DNA of 64,000 nt from Algibacter lectus (GCF_900112395.1 NZ_FOLN01000009.1:122582-186581); one strand, 5' to 3'; counted from the stretch's first letter, positions 18,369-26,904 are shown. The notes: generated by a model from the letters alone, not told the origin. Translations and numbers: made by a program.

Positions 18369-19627
18369 TGAAAAAAACTTTACTTTTTATTTTATTAATA
18401 ACCTTTGCTCATGGTGTGGCTCAAAACCATATGGTGGCCGATTTAAAAATTCAGGGGAATAATAAATTAAAAACATCTTTCATTAAAAGTTTAGCGTCTA
18501 TAAAAGGTGGTAGCATTTTAGATTCAACCATTATAGAGCAAGATATTAAACGATTAAAGCGTTTGCCGTCGGTTGCTCATGCGTATTATCAAGTTTTTTT
18601 GTCAGATGATGGTGCTTACAATGTGTTTTATGGCATTGAAGAAAACTTTACCCTTATTCCTTCACTTAATATTTACACTACCGATAACGATGAGTTTGCC
18701 TACCGCGTAGGTTTGGCAGAATTTAATGCTTTGGGCAGAAATATTGCCGTTGGTGGTTTTTATCAAAAAGATGTTTTTAATAGTTATGCTTTAAACTTTA
18801 GAGCGCCTTATTTGTTTTCTAAACGGTTTGGTTTGGCTTTTAACCTGCAAAGTTTAACGACTCTAGAACCTGTGTTTTTCAATAATACATCGGCTAATTA
18901 TAGGTATAATAATAAGTCTGTAGAAATCTCTGGTTTGTACGAGTTTAATTTTAGTAATAAGCTCGAAATTGGATTAAATAGTTTTGAGGAAGATTACCAA
19001 TACCAAAGTGGTGAAACTAGCGAAAATGTGCCGCTAGAACTCAATATACCTAAGTGGCTTATAAAGGGTATTTACGATTATAATACGTTAGATTATTTTT
19101 ATCAATACATTTCCGGATTCCGAAGTCAGTTTAATTTTCAGTTTGTAACCTCTAATCAAGATGGGGTTGATGATTTCTATATAGGCTGGAACGATTTTTT
19201 TATTTTCAAACGCGTTGGCGAAAAAGGGAATTGGGCAAATAGAGTTCGGTTGGGTTTAGCATCTAACAACGATACGCCTTTTGCACCGTTTTCTGTAGAT
19301 AACAATGTTAATATACGTGGCGTAGGGAATACCATAGATAGAGGTACCGGAGTTATTGTTGTGAATACCGAATATCGCCAAACACTTTTCGAGAAAGATT
19401 GGTTTGTTCTACAAGGTAATGCCTTTATAGATGCTGGTTCTTGGCGAAATCCTGGTGGCGAACTATCCGATTTTAGTAGAAGTAAAAATATGAAACTTTA
19501 CCCAGGCATTGGGTTGCGGTTTTTTCATAAGAAGATCTATAATGCTGTTTTTAGAATAGATTACGGCTATGGTGTTTCTAAAAATGCCACGCAAGGTTTA
19601 GTATTTGGTATTGGTCAGTACTTTTAA
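18368..19627 (+). CDS. Omp85/POTRA outer-membrane protein (BamA/TamA-like, short)
   Basis: Outer-membrane barrel protein of 419 aa. I place the start at the ATG at 18368, which overlaps the previous stop and gives a clean signal peptide (MKKTLLFILLITFAHGVAQ); an upstream in-frame start at 18326 would remove it. Residues of about 25-95 look like one POTRA domain (LKIQGNNKLKTSFIKSL, IIEQDIKRLKRLPSV). The rest is a surface-antigen-type barrel with the conserved VNIRGVGN and GLRFFHKK regions and a terminal Phe. One POTRA means it is not BamA itself (usually five). Possible roles are secretion of the lipoprotein or glycosidase partners, or a two-partner-type transporter. Confidence 0.75.
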   Translation: MKKTLLFILLITFAHGVAQNHMVADLKIQGNNKLKTSFIKSLASIKGGSILDSTIIEQDIKRLKRLPSVAHAYYQVFLSDDGAYNVFYGIEENFTLIPSLNIYTTDNDEFAYRVGLAEFNALGRNIAVGGFYQKDVFNSYALNFRAPYLFSKRFGLAFNLQSLTTLEPVFFNNTSANYRYNNKSVEISGLYEFNFSNKLEIGLNSFEEDYQYQSGETSENVPLELNIPKWLIKGIYDYNTLDYFYQYISGFRSQFNFQFVTSNQDGVDDFYIGWNDFFIFKRVGEKGNWANRVRLGLASNNDTPFAPFSVDNNVNIRGVGNTIDRGTGVIVVNTEYRQTLFEKDWFVLQGNAFIDAGSWRNPGGELSDFSRSKNMKLYPGIGLRFFHKKIYNAVFRIDYGYGVSKNATQGLVFGIGQYF

Positions 19628-19755
19628 TTTTTTGATACTTTACCGTTATTTTTTTAATTGCTGAAGTTGTTTTACGTAAAAAAAACTTATTTTTATTCGG
19701 AAGAAAATTCTTTCAGTATAGAGAGGTGGGATATTTCTATGAATCATATACCTTA

Positions 19756-20206
19756 GTTACCTGCAAGCTGAAAAACAGAACTTATGAAAAAAATCGGAAC
19801 ATTAATTTTACTGTTAATTTCCTCAAATATATTTGGACAAAACCTCTCTGAATGTGGAATTGACAATAACCCGAAACTCACTCAAGTGGAGTCTGAATAT
19901 CTGAACGCATATCTGAATGAAAAACTAAACGGATTTGACTTTAAGGACAAAAAAGTGATTTTCAGAACTGGGAATAGCGGTAACCGAATTGGAACTAAAA
20001 AGGAATATTTTGAGCACATACAAAAGTGGGATGAGAAAAACTCTAAAGTAGCGACTGGTATTGATATTCTGACTAATGAGCAAAAATCGGAATCTGGCGG
20101 ATACGATGTTATTGTAACTTATTGGGTCAAGGTTTTGACAGAAAAACGGAAAAATAAAATATTAATAGGAATAAAAGCCAGCAGGTAACATTGTATAAAA
20201 ACAATG
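19756..20206 (+). repeat. cassette-like boundaries: inverted repeats and hairpin around a small gene
   Basis: A 9-bp inverted repeat brackets one small gene: GTTACCTGC at 19756-19764 and its exact complement GCAGGTAAC at 20181-20189, the latter overlapping the stop codon. A short hairpin (CATTGT / ACAATG, loop ATAAAA, 20189-20206) follows at once. A 9-bp direct match (TTACGTAAA) also lies on both sides, near 19673 and 20246. I recall similar ends around small genes in other flavobacteria but cannot verify this here. Confidence 0.5.
19784..20188 (+). CDS. hypothetical exported protein in cassette-like unit
   Basis: Protein of 134 aa with a good signal peptide (MKKIGTLILLLISSNIFGQ) and no recognised domain. 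After an acidic/Asn-rich start it contains KKVIFRTGNSGNRIGTK, a Lys-rich middle and a C-terminal strand with basic residues. Codon choice differs from its neighbours, with more CGG, GGA and CTG-type codons, which suggests an outside origin. It is enclosed almost exactly by the 9-bp inverted repeats at 19756 and 20181, with its stop codon inside the right one. Confidence 0.6.
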   Translation: MKKIGTLILLLISSNIFGQNLSECGIDNNPKLTQVESEYLNAYLNEKLNGFDFKDKKVIFRTGNSGNRIGTKKEYFEHIQKWDEKNSKVATGIDILTNEQKSESGGYDVIVTYWVKVLTEKRKNKILIGIKASR

Positions 20207-20290
20207 CTTAGTTTAGTGCTTAATCAAAGGTCGTTGTTATTTTGTTACGTAAACGTTATTATACTTTAAGCTTTTTAATACTCTCGAAAA

Positions 20291-20476
20291 ATGATAAAAA
20301 GAAATTTAGCTTCAATATTTGTAATAGCCTCTTGCGTTTTGGGTATATTAAATATTGATTTTTCAAACATTTCAGACCCCAACGAATATTGGCTTTTGAT
20401 TTTTTCATCGTTAATTATTTTAGCATCTATAATATTCACTTTAAATACGGAATCAAAATTTAATAAAAACAAATAA
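20291..20476 (+). CDS. small membrane protein
   Basis: Predicted 61-aa protein with two hydrophobic segments (about residues 5-22 and 33-51) and a charged tail (ESKFNKNK). The next small membrane gene follows by 2 bp, a spacing that supports real translation. A minus-strand reading frame of similar length overlaps but is less membrane-like and has no neighbour. No family recognised. Confidence 0.5.
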   Translation: MIKRNLASIFVIASCVLGILNIDFSNISDPNEYWLLIFSSLIILASIIFTLNTESKFNKNK

Positions 20477-20478
20477 AT

Positions 20479-20667
20479 ATGAATTATATAAAAACAGGAT
20501 TAATCATTTCGACAATTATTATTTTTCTTTCTATGGTGTTTTTAGAGTATGATGTGCTAACTGTTAATACCATTAAAGATGTTTTTGTAATTCCTGCATT
20601 CATTATTAATGTAGCTTTGATCTTTAAGGTTTTTAAGAAGAATAAACAAAATAGCGATGTTGTGTAG
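20479..20667 (+). CDS. small membrane protein
   Basis: Predicted 62-aa protein with two hydrophobic helices (about residues 6-23 and 36-51) and a basic C-terminal end (KVFKKNKQN). It shares size and architecture with the gene 2 bp upstream, so the two may form a small hetero-oligomer in the inner membrane or derive from a duplication (inference). No family recognised. Confidence 0.5.
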   Translation: MNYIKTGLIISTIIIFLSMVFLEYDVLTVNTIKDVFVIPAFIINVALIFKVFKKNKQNSDVV

Positions 20668-20737
20668 GCTAATTTAATAAACATCCAAACGCAACCTTTT
20701 TATCAAAATTTCATCTACAAAGCAAAATCTACATCTG

Positions 20738-21187
20738 ATGAAAAACTTCCATTTACTTTTAGTATACGTTGCATTAATTTTCCAAAGTTGTAAAAGCGAT
20801 GATTGTGGAGATTGCTTTACGCCACCTAATAGTTTTATTTTCGAAATTGTAGACAAAGCGAGTGGCGAAAACGTATTTACGAATGGTACCTATGTGGCTG
20901 GTGATATCGAAATAACAGACCGTTTGAATGATAATGAACGTATTGAGTTTATGTTTATTTCAGAAGATAATATAAATCAAATTCAAATTGGTTCAATAGG
21001 TTGGGATACAGAAATTGTAAATTTAAAAGTGAGTATTTCGGGTCATGAAATTTTTAATCTTTATGTGGATGCCGAAAGAAAAATGGGTGAGTGCTGTAGT
21101 TATACAGAATACAACGCAATCACGATTATAGATGCTGAATTTGAATTGGATGCTGAAACTGGTATTTATAAAATACTTGTGGATTAG
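20738..21187 (+). CDS. hypothetical lipoprotein
   Basis: Lipoprotein of 149 aa: signal peptide, lipobox FQSC (about Cys18) and then a Cys-containing stretch KSDDCGDC. The body is beta-rich and acidic, with a second cysteine pair late in the protein (GECCSY). Four cysteines outside the lipobox suggest disulfides in the periplasm or on the surface. No family recognised; it lies in the island of small unknown genes. Confidence 0.65.
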   Translation: MKNFHLLLVYVALIFQSCKSDDCGDCFTPPNSFIFEIVDKASGENVFTNGTYVAGDIEITDRLNDNERIEFMFISEDNINQIQIGSIGWDTEIVNLKVSISGHEIFNLYVDAERKMGECCSYTEYNAITIIDAEFELDAETGIYKILVD

Positions 21188-21285
21188 AAACTATTTCCTA
21201 AGTAGTTGTCTAAATAAATGTTATTGGAAAAAATTAGGTTGAACTGATTTTTGAATTTTATAAAAATAGTATCTTGGGTAAATTT

Positions 21286-21879
21286 ATGGAACGATATATA
21301 ATTATAATAAGCCTGATTAGTTGCAATTTTGTGAGTGCTCAATTCTTCGGTAATAAAGCCTTTTATTCATCTGGTGAATTAAATTTTGGAAATTACATTG
21401 GTGTTGATTTAAATTTAAATTATGTTTATAAAGAAAAGTATTCATTTATAATTGGATATACGGGTAACATTCGCAAGCCTAAATCACAGCCCAGTGATTA
21501 TTCTTCGGGAATAGTCGGAGTGTTTTCTTTTGGTTTGGCTAATCCTCATGACCAAATGGAGAACTATAAAATAGGCGTTGGGAAAATCTATAAGCTCAAT
21601 GAAAGCGGTACCATTAGGGTTAATATGTCTGTTGGAGTAGCTTACACTACGATAAGAGAACCTGAGAATTGGCAAACAAAATCTGATACTTTTTTTGTAG
21701 AGAATTATACATGGAACTATAAAGCTCAAAATACATTGAGTTTAATTCTTAATCCTAAAATAGAATTTCCGTTTACGAGGTATTATGGGTTAACAATTTC
21801 TCCTATGGTGCAAATAAATAAAGACCGTACATATTTTGGAATAGGAGTAGGACAAATGATTGGGTTGTTAAGGCCTTAA
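21286..21879 (+). CDS. hypothetical exported beta-rich protein
   Basis: Protein of 197 aa. I choose the ATG at 21286 because it gives a good signal peptide (MERYIIIISLISCNFVSAQ); an in-frame TTG at 21274 would lengthen the N-terminus by four residues. The mature part is a series of Gly- and aromatic-rich strands (SGELNFGNYIGVDLNLNYVYKE, INKDRTYFGIGVGQM), like a small outer-membrane barrel of about eight strands. Family not recognised. No operon partner: the flanking gaps are 98 and 174 bp. Confidence 0.65.
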   Translation: MERYIIIISLISCNFVSAQFFGNKAFYSSGELNFGNYIGVDLNLNYVYKEKYSFIIGYTGNIRKPKSQPSDYSSGIVGVFSFGLANPHDQMENYKIGVGKIYKLNESGTIRVNMSVGVAYTTIREPENWQTKSDTFFVENYTWNYKAQNTLSLILNPKIEFPFTRYYGLTISPMVQINKDRTYFGIGVGQMIGLLRP

Positions 21880-21978
21880 AAAAAATATGATTTCTATAAT
21901 ACATAACACATTGATTTTACCCCAAAATGATGCAAAATTAACAGATAAATAAGCATACAAATACATCAATTTCAGTGT

Positions 21979-22008
21979 TTTGAAAAATGGATGATGACTA
22001 TACCTTTG
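21979..22008 (+). promoter_or_regulatory. promoter of short transcript carrying a 50-aa gene
   Basis: -33 TTTG at 21979-21982 and -7 TACCTTTG at 22001-22008, with 18 bp between them: a near-ideal Bacteroidota promoter. Transcription would start near 22015. Confidence 0.6.
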
Positions 22009-22053
22009 TAGTGTAAAATATTGCAAAAAAGAACAAGTCCAAATCTTAATATT

Positions 22054-22206
22054 ATGTTTATATCTCAAGCTTACCAATGTTATCAAGTATTACACGAAGA
22101 AAAGAGTTCAATTTCAAAAACGAGTAAACAAACAAATACGGATGTTAGTTTTTCTCAAAAATTAAAACAACTTTTCAGTGTTAAAAAGCGTGTATTCCAA
22201 TCGTAA
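22054..22206 (+). CDS. small basic protein of unknown function
   Basis: Predicted 50-aa protein starting at the ATG at 22054, rich in Ser, Gln and Lys, with a basic C-terminal half (QKLKQLFSVKKRVFQS) and two Cys/Tyr residues near the start (AYQCYQVL). It is the only reading frame between a well-formed promoter (21979-22008) and a strong terminator (22224-22272), so a transcript of about 260 nt is expected. No family recognised; a regulatory RNA that overlaps a chance reading frame is the alternative. Confidence 0.45.
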   Translation: MFISQAYQCYQVLHEEKSSISKTSKQTNTDVSFSQKLKQLFSVKKRVFQS

Positions 22207-22223
22207 TAAATAGTATAATATAT

Positions 22224-22272
22224 AATGCCCAAATTAAACTGTATGTGTAAAATACAGTTTAATTTGGGCATT
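22224..22272. terminator. bidirectional intrinsic terminator
   Basis: Perfect 20-bp inverted repeat (22224-22243 and 22253-22272, 9-nt loop), with A/T-rich flanks on both sides. It lies between the convergent 50-aa gene and pyruvate carboxylase gene and can serve both. Confidence 0.9.
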
Positions 22273-22294
22273 ATTTTATTAAATAATGTTGTGT

Positions 22295-25200
22295 TTATTC
22301 TAGAACAACAACAAGATCTTCTGAGTTTACCATATAGCCAGTTTTTAAAACAATTTTCTTAACGGTAGCATCGGTATTTGCTGTAATTGTTGTTTCCATT
22401 TTCATGGCTTCAATAATAAATAATGGCTGATTTTTACTCACTTTTTCGCCTTTTTTAACCAAAATAGTAGAAAGCATACCTTGTAATGGCGCTCCAATTT
22501 CGTTATCATCGTTTTTATCGGCTTTCATGTTTTCAACTTTATCAACTTTGATAGCGGTGTCTTTTATTTCAACACTTCGACCTTGGCCATTCACTTTAAA
22601 ATAAACGGTTACAATACCATCTTCATTAGCTTTACCTATGGAATCTAAAGTAATAAGTAACGTTTTTCCTTTATCGAGCTCAACAATGGTTTCTTCACCA
22701 ATTTCCATTCCGTAGAAAAAATTCTTGGTCGGTAAATTCATGAGGTTATCGTATTTTAAATGCTTATTGAAAGCATCTGTAAAAACCTTAGGGTAGAGTT
22801 GATAAGATAGAAAATCGGTATAGTCTATAGTTCTGCTTAAATCGTGTTCAAATATTTTTTTGAAATCCTTGTATTCCTGATCTAGATCTAATGGCGGAAT
22901 ATGCGCATTTGGTCTGTCCGTATAAGGTTTTTGGTCTTTTAAAATTAATTTTTGCAACGCTTCCGGGAAACCGCCAACAGGTTGGCCAAGTTCGCCTTTA
23001 AATAAATCTACAACCGATTGTGGAAACGAAATACTATCGCCGCGCTCAATAACATCTTGTATGGTTAAATTGTTGCTCACTAAGTATTGTGCCATATCTC
23101 CAACTACTTTGGAGCTCGGTGTTACTTTTACAATATCGCCAAAAAGGGTGTTTACTTCGCCGTACATTTTAGTAATTTCATGAAAACGACTTTCTAAACC
23201 TAATGCCTGTGCTTGTGGTTTTAAGTTTGAATATTGCCCGCCAGGGATTTCATGTTTAAAGACTTCGCCAGATCCGGCTTTTAAGCCCGATTCAAATGGG
23301 TAGTAATAATCTCTAACGGTTTCCCAATAGTTAGAATATTCATTTAGAGAATCAATATTTATACTGCTGGCTCTATCTTGAAACTTCATCATCTCTACCA
23401 CGGAGTTAAAGTTTGGTTGAGATGTTAATCCGGATAAACCACCAAGTGCCACATCTACAACATCTACACCAGCTTCAATAGCTTTTAAATAAGTGGCAGA
23501 TTGTATTGATGAGGTATCATGTGTATGTAAATGGATAGGGATTTTAAGTTCAGATTTTAATGCTGAAATTAATTCGTAGGCTGCATAAGGTTTTAGTAAA
23601 CCAGCCATATCTTTCACGCCTAAAATATGTGCGCCTGCATTTTCAATTTCTTTGGCAAGATTAACGTAGTATTTTAAGTTGTATTTTGTGTTTTCTGGAT
23701 TTAAAATATCATTGGTGTAGCAAATAGAACCTTCGGCTAAACCGTTTGTTCTCGTGCGTACATGCTCGATACATGGGCCAAGAGATTTCATCCAGTTAAG
23801 TGAATCGAAAATTCTAAAAACATCCACGCCATTTTCCCAGGCTTGTTCTACAAATTCACCAATTAAATTATCAGAATATGCTTTGTAGCCCACACCATTA
23901 GATCCGCGAATAAGCATTTGTAGTAAAAGGTTTGGCATCGCTTTGCGTAGCATGCGTAAACGTTCCCAAGGGTTTTCTTGTAAAAAACGTAAGCAAACAT
24001 CAAAGGTGGCACCACCCCAAACTTCCATACTAAAAATATCAGGATGATTTTTGGCATAACCTTCGGCAACCTTTAGCATATCGTAAGTTCGCATACGCGT
24101 GGCTAATAAACTTTGGTGTGCATCGCGCATGGTAGTATCGGTGAAATGAACTTTTTTTTCATTCATTAACCATTGAGAAAATTTTTCAGGACCAAGTTTT
24201 GAAAGCAAATCCTTTGTGCCTTCAGGAAAACGAGCATCTGGATCAAATTTTGGAACTTTTGGTTTTATAAACGTTTTAGAATGATCTATTTTTTTAACAT
24301 CAGGATTTCCGTTTACAATAACATCACCTAAATAAGTAATGAGTTTTGTAGCTCTATTTCTAGGTGCTTTAAATATGAATAAATCCGGATTGGCTTTAAT
24401 AAAGTTAACAGTAACCTTACCTTGCCTAAAAGTATCATGTTTTAAAATATTGTCTAGAAAAGGCATATTGGTTTTTACACCGCGAATTCTAAACTCTGCC
24501 AAGGCTCTACGTATTTTTCTACTTGCACCATCTAACGTTCTACTATTCGCTGTTACTTTAACTAGCATAGAATCAAAAAATGGCGAAATAGTAGCACCTT
24601 GATAAATACTTCCGGCATCTAAGCGAATACCAAAACCAGAAGCGCTCCTGTAGGCAGATACCGTGCCGTAATCGGGTTTAAAATCATTTTGTGGGTCTTC
24701 GGTTGTAATTCGGCATTGCAACGCATAACCGTTTATTTGAATAGATTCTTGATTTGGTATTTTTATTTGCTCATCGGCCAGTTTATAACCGCCAGCAATA
24801 AATATTTGTGTTTTTATTAAATCGATGTTTGTAATAACCTCCGTAACGGTGTGCTCTACTTGTACACGCGGGTTTACTTCAATAAAGTAAATAGAATCAT
24901 CATCGTCTACTAAAAACTCAACCGTACCAATGTTATTATAGTTTACGGCTTTACAAATTTTAATGGCGTAATTGTATAGGGCTTGTTTGGTTTCATCTTT
25001 TAAACCGTAAGATGGTGCAAACTCGATTACCTTTTGGTAGCGTCTTTGTACGGAGCAATCGCGCTCAAATAAATGCACGGTATTGCCATAGCTATCGGCA
25101 ACAATTTGAATTTCGATATGCTTAGGGTTTTCTACAAATTTTTCAAGAAAAACGGTATCGTCTCCAAAAGCATTTAAGGCTTCGCGTTTACTTTCATTAA

Positions 25201-25747
25201 AAGCTCCTTTAAGTTCGTCTTCTTTTCTAATAACGCGCATACCACGACCACCACCGCCAGAAGCCGCTTTTAGCATAATTGGGTAACCTATTTTTGTTGC
25301 TTCGGAAAGTGCTACATTAATATCTGTCAAAGGTTTTTCATTACTTTGAATAATAGGAATATTGTTTTCTACAGCCACTGTTTTGGCTGTGATTTTATCA
25401 CCTAAAGCTTTTAAAACAGAAACTTTTGGACCAATAAAAATAATGCCGTTATCTTCACAAGCTTGAGCGAAATCAGCATTTTCAGATAAAAAACCATAGC
25501 CAGGATGTATGGCATCGGCTCCATTTTTTAATGCTATTTTTATAATAGCATCAATATTTAAATATGGTTTTAAAGGCTCGTTGTCTTCTCCAATTTGGTA
25601 AGATTCGTCTGCTTTGTATCGGTGTAAAGAGTAGCGGTCTTCAAAAGTATAAATTCCTACTGTTTTTATACTTATTTCGGTACAAGCTCTAAAAATTCTA
25701 ATTGCAATTTCACCTCTATTGGCTACTAGTATTTTTTTTATTTTCAA
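22295..25747 (-). CDS. pyc: pyruvate carboxylase
   Basis: Carboxylates pyruvate to oxaloacetate with biotin and ATP, refilling the TCA cycle and feeding gluconeogenesis. The single 1,150-aa chain has all domains in order: biotin carboxylase (about 1-450, MKIKKILVANRGEIA, ATP-grasp GGGGRGM), carboxyltransferase (about 535-800, TTMRDAHQSLLATRMR), the PYC-type linker domain, and a C-terminal biotinyl domain with EAMKM, biotinyl-Lys1116. Start is a TTG at 25747; no in-frame ATG lies close upstream and the N-terminus is exactly that expected. It stands alone, with its own terminator at 22224-22272. Length is normal for the alpha-4 form. Confidence 0.97.
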   Translation of the reverse strand: MKIKKILVANRGEIAIRIFRACTEISIKTVGIYTFEDRYSLHRYKADESYQIGEDNEPLKPYLNIDAIIKIALKNGADAIHPGYGFLSENADFAQACEDNGIIFIGPKVSVLKALGDKITAKTVAVENNIPIIQSNEKPLTDINVALSEATKIGYPIMLKAASGGGGRGMRVIRKEDELKGAFNESKREALNAFGDDTVFLEKFVENPKHIEIQIVADSYGNTVHLFERDCSVQRRYQKVIEFAPSYGLKDETKQALYNYAIKICKAVNYNNIGTVEFLVDDDDSIYFIEVNPRVQVEHTVTEVITNIDLIKTQIFIAGGYKLADEQIKIPNQESIQINGYALQCRITTEDPQNDFKPDYGTVSAYRSASGFGIRLDAGSIYQGATISPFFDSMLVKVTANSRTLDGASRKIRRALAEFRIRGVKTNMPFLDNILKHDTFRQGKVTVNFIKANPDLFIFKAPRNRATKLITYLGDVIVNGNPDVKKIDHSKTFIKPKVPKFDPDARFPEGTKDLLSKLGPEKFSQWLMNEKKVHFTDTTMRDAHQSLLATRMRTYDMLKVAEGYAKNHPDIFSMEVWGGATFDVCLRFLQENPWERLRMLRKAMPNLLLQMLIRGSNGVGYKAYSDNLIGEFVEQAWENGVDVFRIFDSLNWMKSLGPCIEHVRTRTNGLAEGSICYTNDILNPENTKYNLKYYVNLAKEIENAGAHILGVKDMAGLLKPYAAYELISALKSELKIPIHLHTHDTSSIQSATYLKAIEAGVDVVDVALGGLSGLTSQPNFNSVVEMMKFQDRASSINIDSLNEYSNYWETVRDYYYPFESGLKAGSGEVFKHEIPGGQYSNLKPQAQALGLESRFHEITKMYGEVNTLFGDIVKVTPSSKVVGDMAQYLVSNNLTIQDVIERGDSISFPQSVVDLFKGELGQPVGGFPEALQKLILKDQKPYTDRPNAHIPPLDLDQEYKDFKKIFEHDLSRTIDYTDFLSYQLYPKVFTDAFNKHLKYDNLMNLPTKNFFYGMEIGEETIVELDKGKTLLITLDSIGKANEDGIVTVYFKVNGQGRSVEIKDTAIKVDKVENMKADKNDDNEIGAPLQGMLSTILVKKGEKVSKNQPLFIIEAMKMETTITANTDATVKKIVLKTGYMVNSEDLVVVLE

Positions 25748-25917
25748 GGTTGTTTCGTGTTTAGTTTGTTTGGTATTAAATATAGCTAAATTATTTGTAA
25801 TATATTTCTTTGATATGCCTTATAATTAATACAAAACAAGAGTTTTAGGTAGAAAACCGTTAGATAATTTTTAATCTAAATTTAATCTTACAATTTTTTA
25901 AATAATTTATATTCCGT

Positions 25918-25925
25918 TAGCTTTG
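25918..25925 (+). promoter_or_regulatory. candidate -7 box for the phosphatase gene
   Basis: TAGCTTTG, matching TAnnTTTG, 17 bp before the ATG at 25943, which gives a very short 5' leader. No clear -33 element. Confidence 0.45.
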
Positions 25926-25942
25926 CTTAAAAAGGAAAATAC

Positions 25943-26674
25943 ATGCGTACAATAGCAATTGGAGATATTCACGGTGGGTTAAAAGGTTTGGTTCAACTTT
26001 TAAATAAGTTAGAGGTTAGAGATGAAGATGAACTTATTTTTATGGGCGACTATGTAGATGGTTGGAGTGAGTCGGCTCAGGTTGTACAGTTTTTAATTGA
26101 ATTGTCACAAAAAATAGAATGTGTTTTTATTAGAGGAAATCATGATGTTTGGTGTGAAGAATGGTTGGAAACTGGAGAGGTGAACATGACGTGGTATATA
26201 CATGGAGGCATGGAAACGATGGCGAGTTATGATGATTTTTCAGATGAAGAAAAGAAAGAGCACCTTGCCTTCTTTAGAAAACTTAAATTATATCATTTAG
26301 ACGATCAAAACCGATTGTTTTTGCACGCCGGATTTACATCTATGCATGGCGTAGAGAAAGAAGTGCATAAACCTACGCTTTATTTCGATAGAACACTTTG
26401 GGAACTTGCTTTGGCCATGGATAATAACTTAGATACTAAATCGTATTTCTACCCAAATAGATTAAAACATTATCATGAAATTTATATAGGGCACACACCA
26501 ACAACTAATTTTAAATGTGATATTCCAATGAATGCTATAAACATCTGGAATGTAGATACCGGAGCGGCTTTTAAAGGTAGAATTACAGGTATGGATATTG
26601 AAACTAAAACGTTTTTACAAAGTGATCCTGTTTACACCTTATACCCAAATGAAAAGGGACGTAATAAGGATTAG
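25943..26674 (+). CDS. PPP-type metallophosphoesterase (serine/threonine phosphatase-like)
   Basis: Cytosolic phosphoesterase of 243 aa with the full two-metal motif set of PPP phosphatases: GDIHG (7-11), GDYVDG (35-40) and RGNHDVW (64-70), then His residues in FLHAGF and IGHTPT. All the expected ligands are present, in contrast to the degenerate relative at 33345-34175. Substrates for bacterial members include phosphoproteins and diadenosine polyphosphates; which applies here is unknown. Single gene, followed by the palindromic repeat cluster. Confidence 0.88.
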   Translation: MRTIAIGDIHGGLKGLVQLLNKLEVRDEDELIFMGDYVDGWSESAQVVQFLIELSQKIECVFIRGNHDVWCEEWLETGEVNMTWYIHGGMETMASYDDFSDEEKKEHLAFFRKLKLYHLDDQNRLFLHAGFTSMHGVEKEVHKPTLYFDRTLWELALAMDNNLDTKSYFYPNRLKHYHEIYIGHTPTTNFKCDIPMNAINIWNVDTGAAFKGRITGMDIETKTFLQSDPVYTLYPNEKGRNKD

Positions 26675-26704
26675 TTATTACACCCTTTTTTGAAAAATAG
26701 TTAT

Positions 26705-26886
26705 GTTATGCCGACAAAGGAGACATCGCATAATATTGACTTTCATTATAAATGTAGAAGAAATCAACAGCGAAGAACATTGCAGTATATAGTTCTGTTA
26801 TTTGTTATAAAAGTCATGTCGACAAAGGAGACAACACATAACGGTGGTTTTAATTCCTCATGAGATGTTTCCTTTGTCGACATGAC
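26705..26886. repeat. cluster of three REP-like palindromic repeats
   Basis: Three copies of a unit with the core GACAAAGGAGACA: 26705-26733 and 26813-26842 in direct orientation and 26861-26886 inverted. Copies two and three form a hairpin with 17 perfect base pairs (26813-26829 with 26870-26886), extended by four more including one G-U. They lie between two convergent genes and may stop transcription from both sides. Similar units (TCATGTCGAC with an AAGGAGA core) are, as far as I recall, scattered in flavobacterial genomes. Confidence 0.75.
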
Positions 26887-26904
26887 AAAAAGATTTTTAT
26901 TTTT

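Noticed and set aside
20275..20472. Minus-strand frame overlapping the first small membrane gene
   Set aside because: Similar length, but no membrane or signal pattern and no neighbour; the plus-strand pair has 2-bp spacing and paired helices. Not fully settled.
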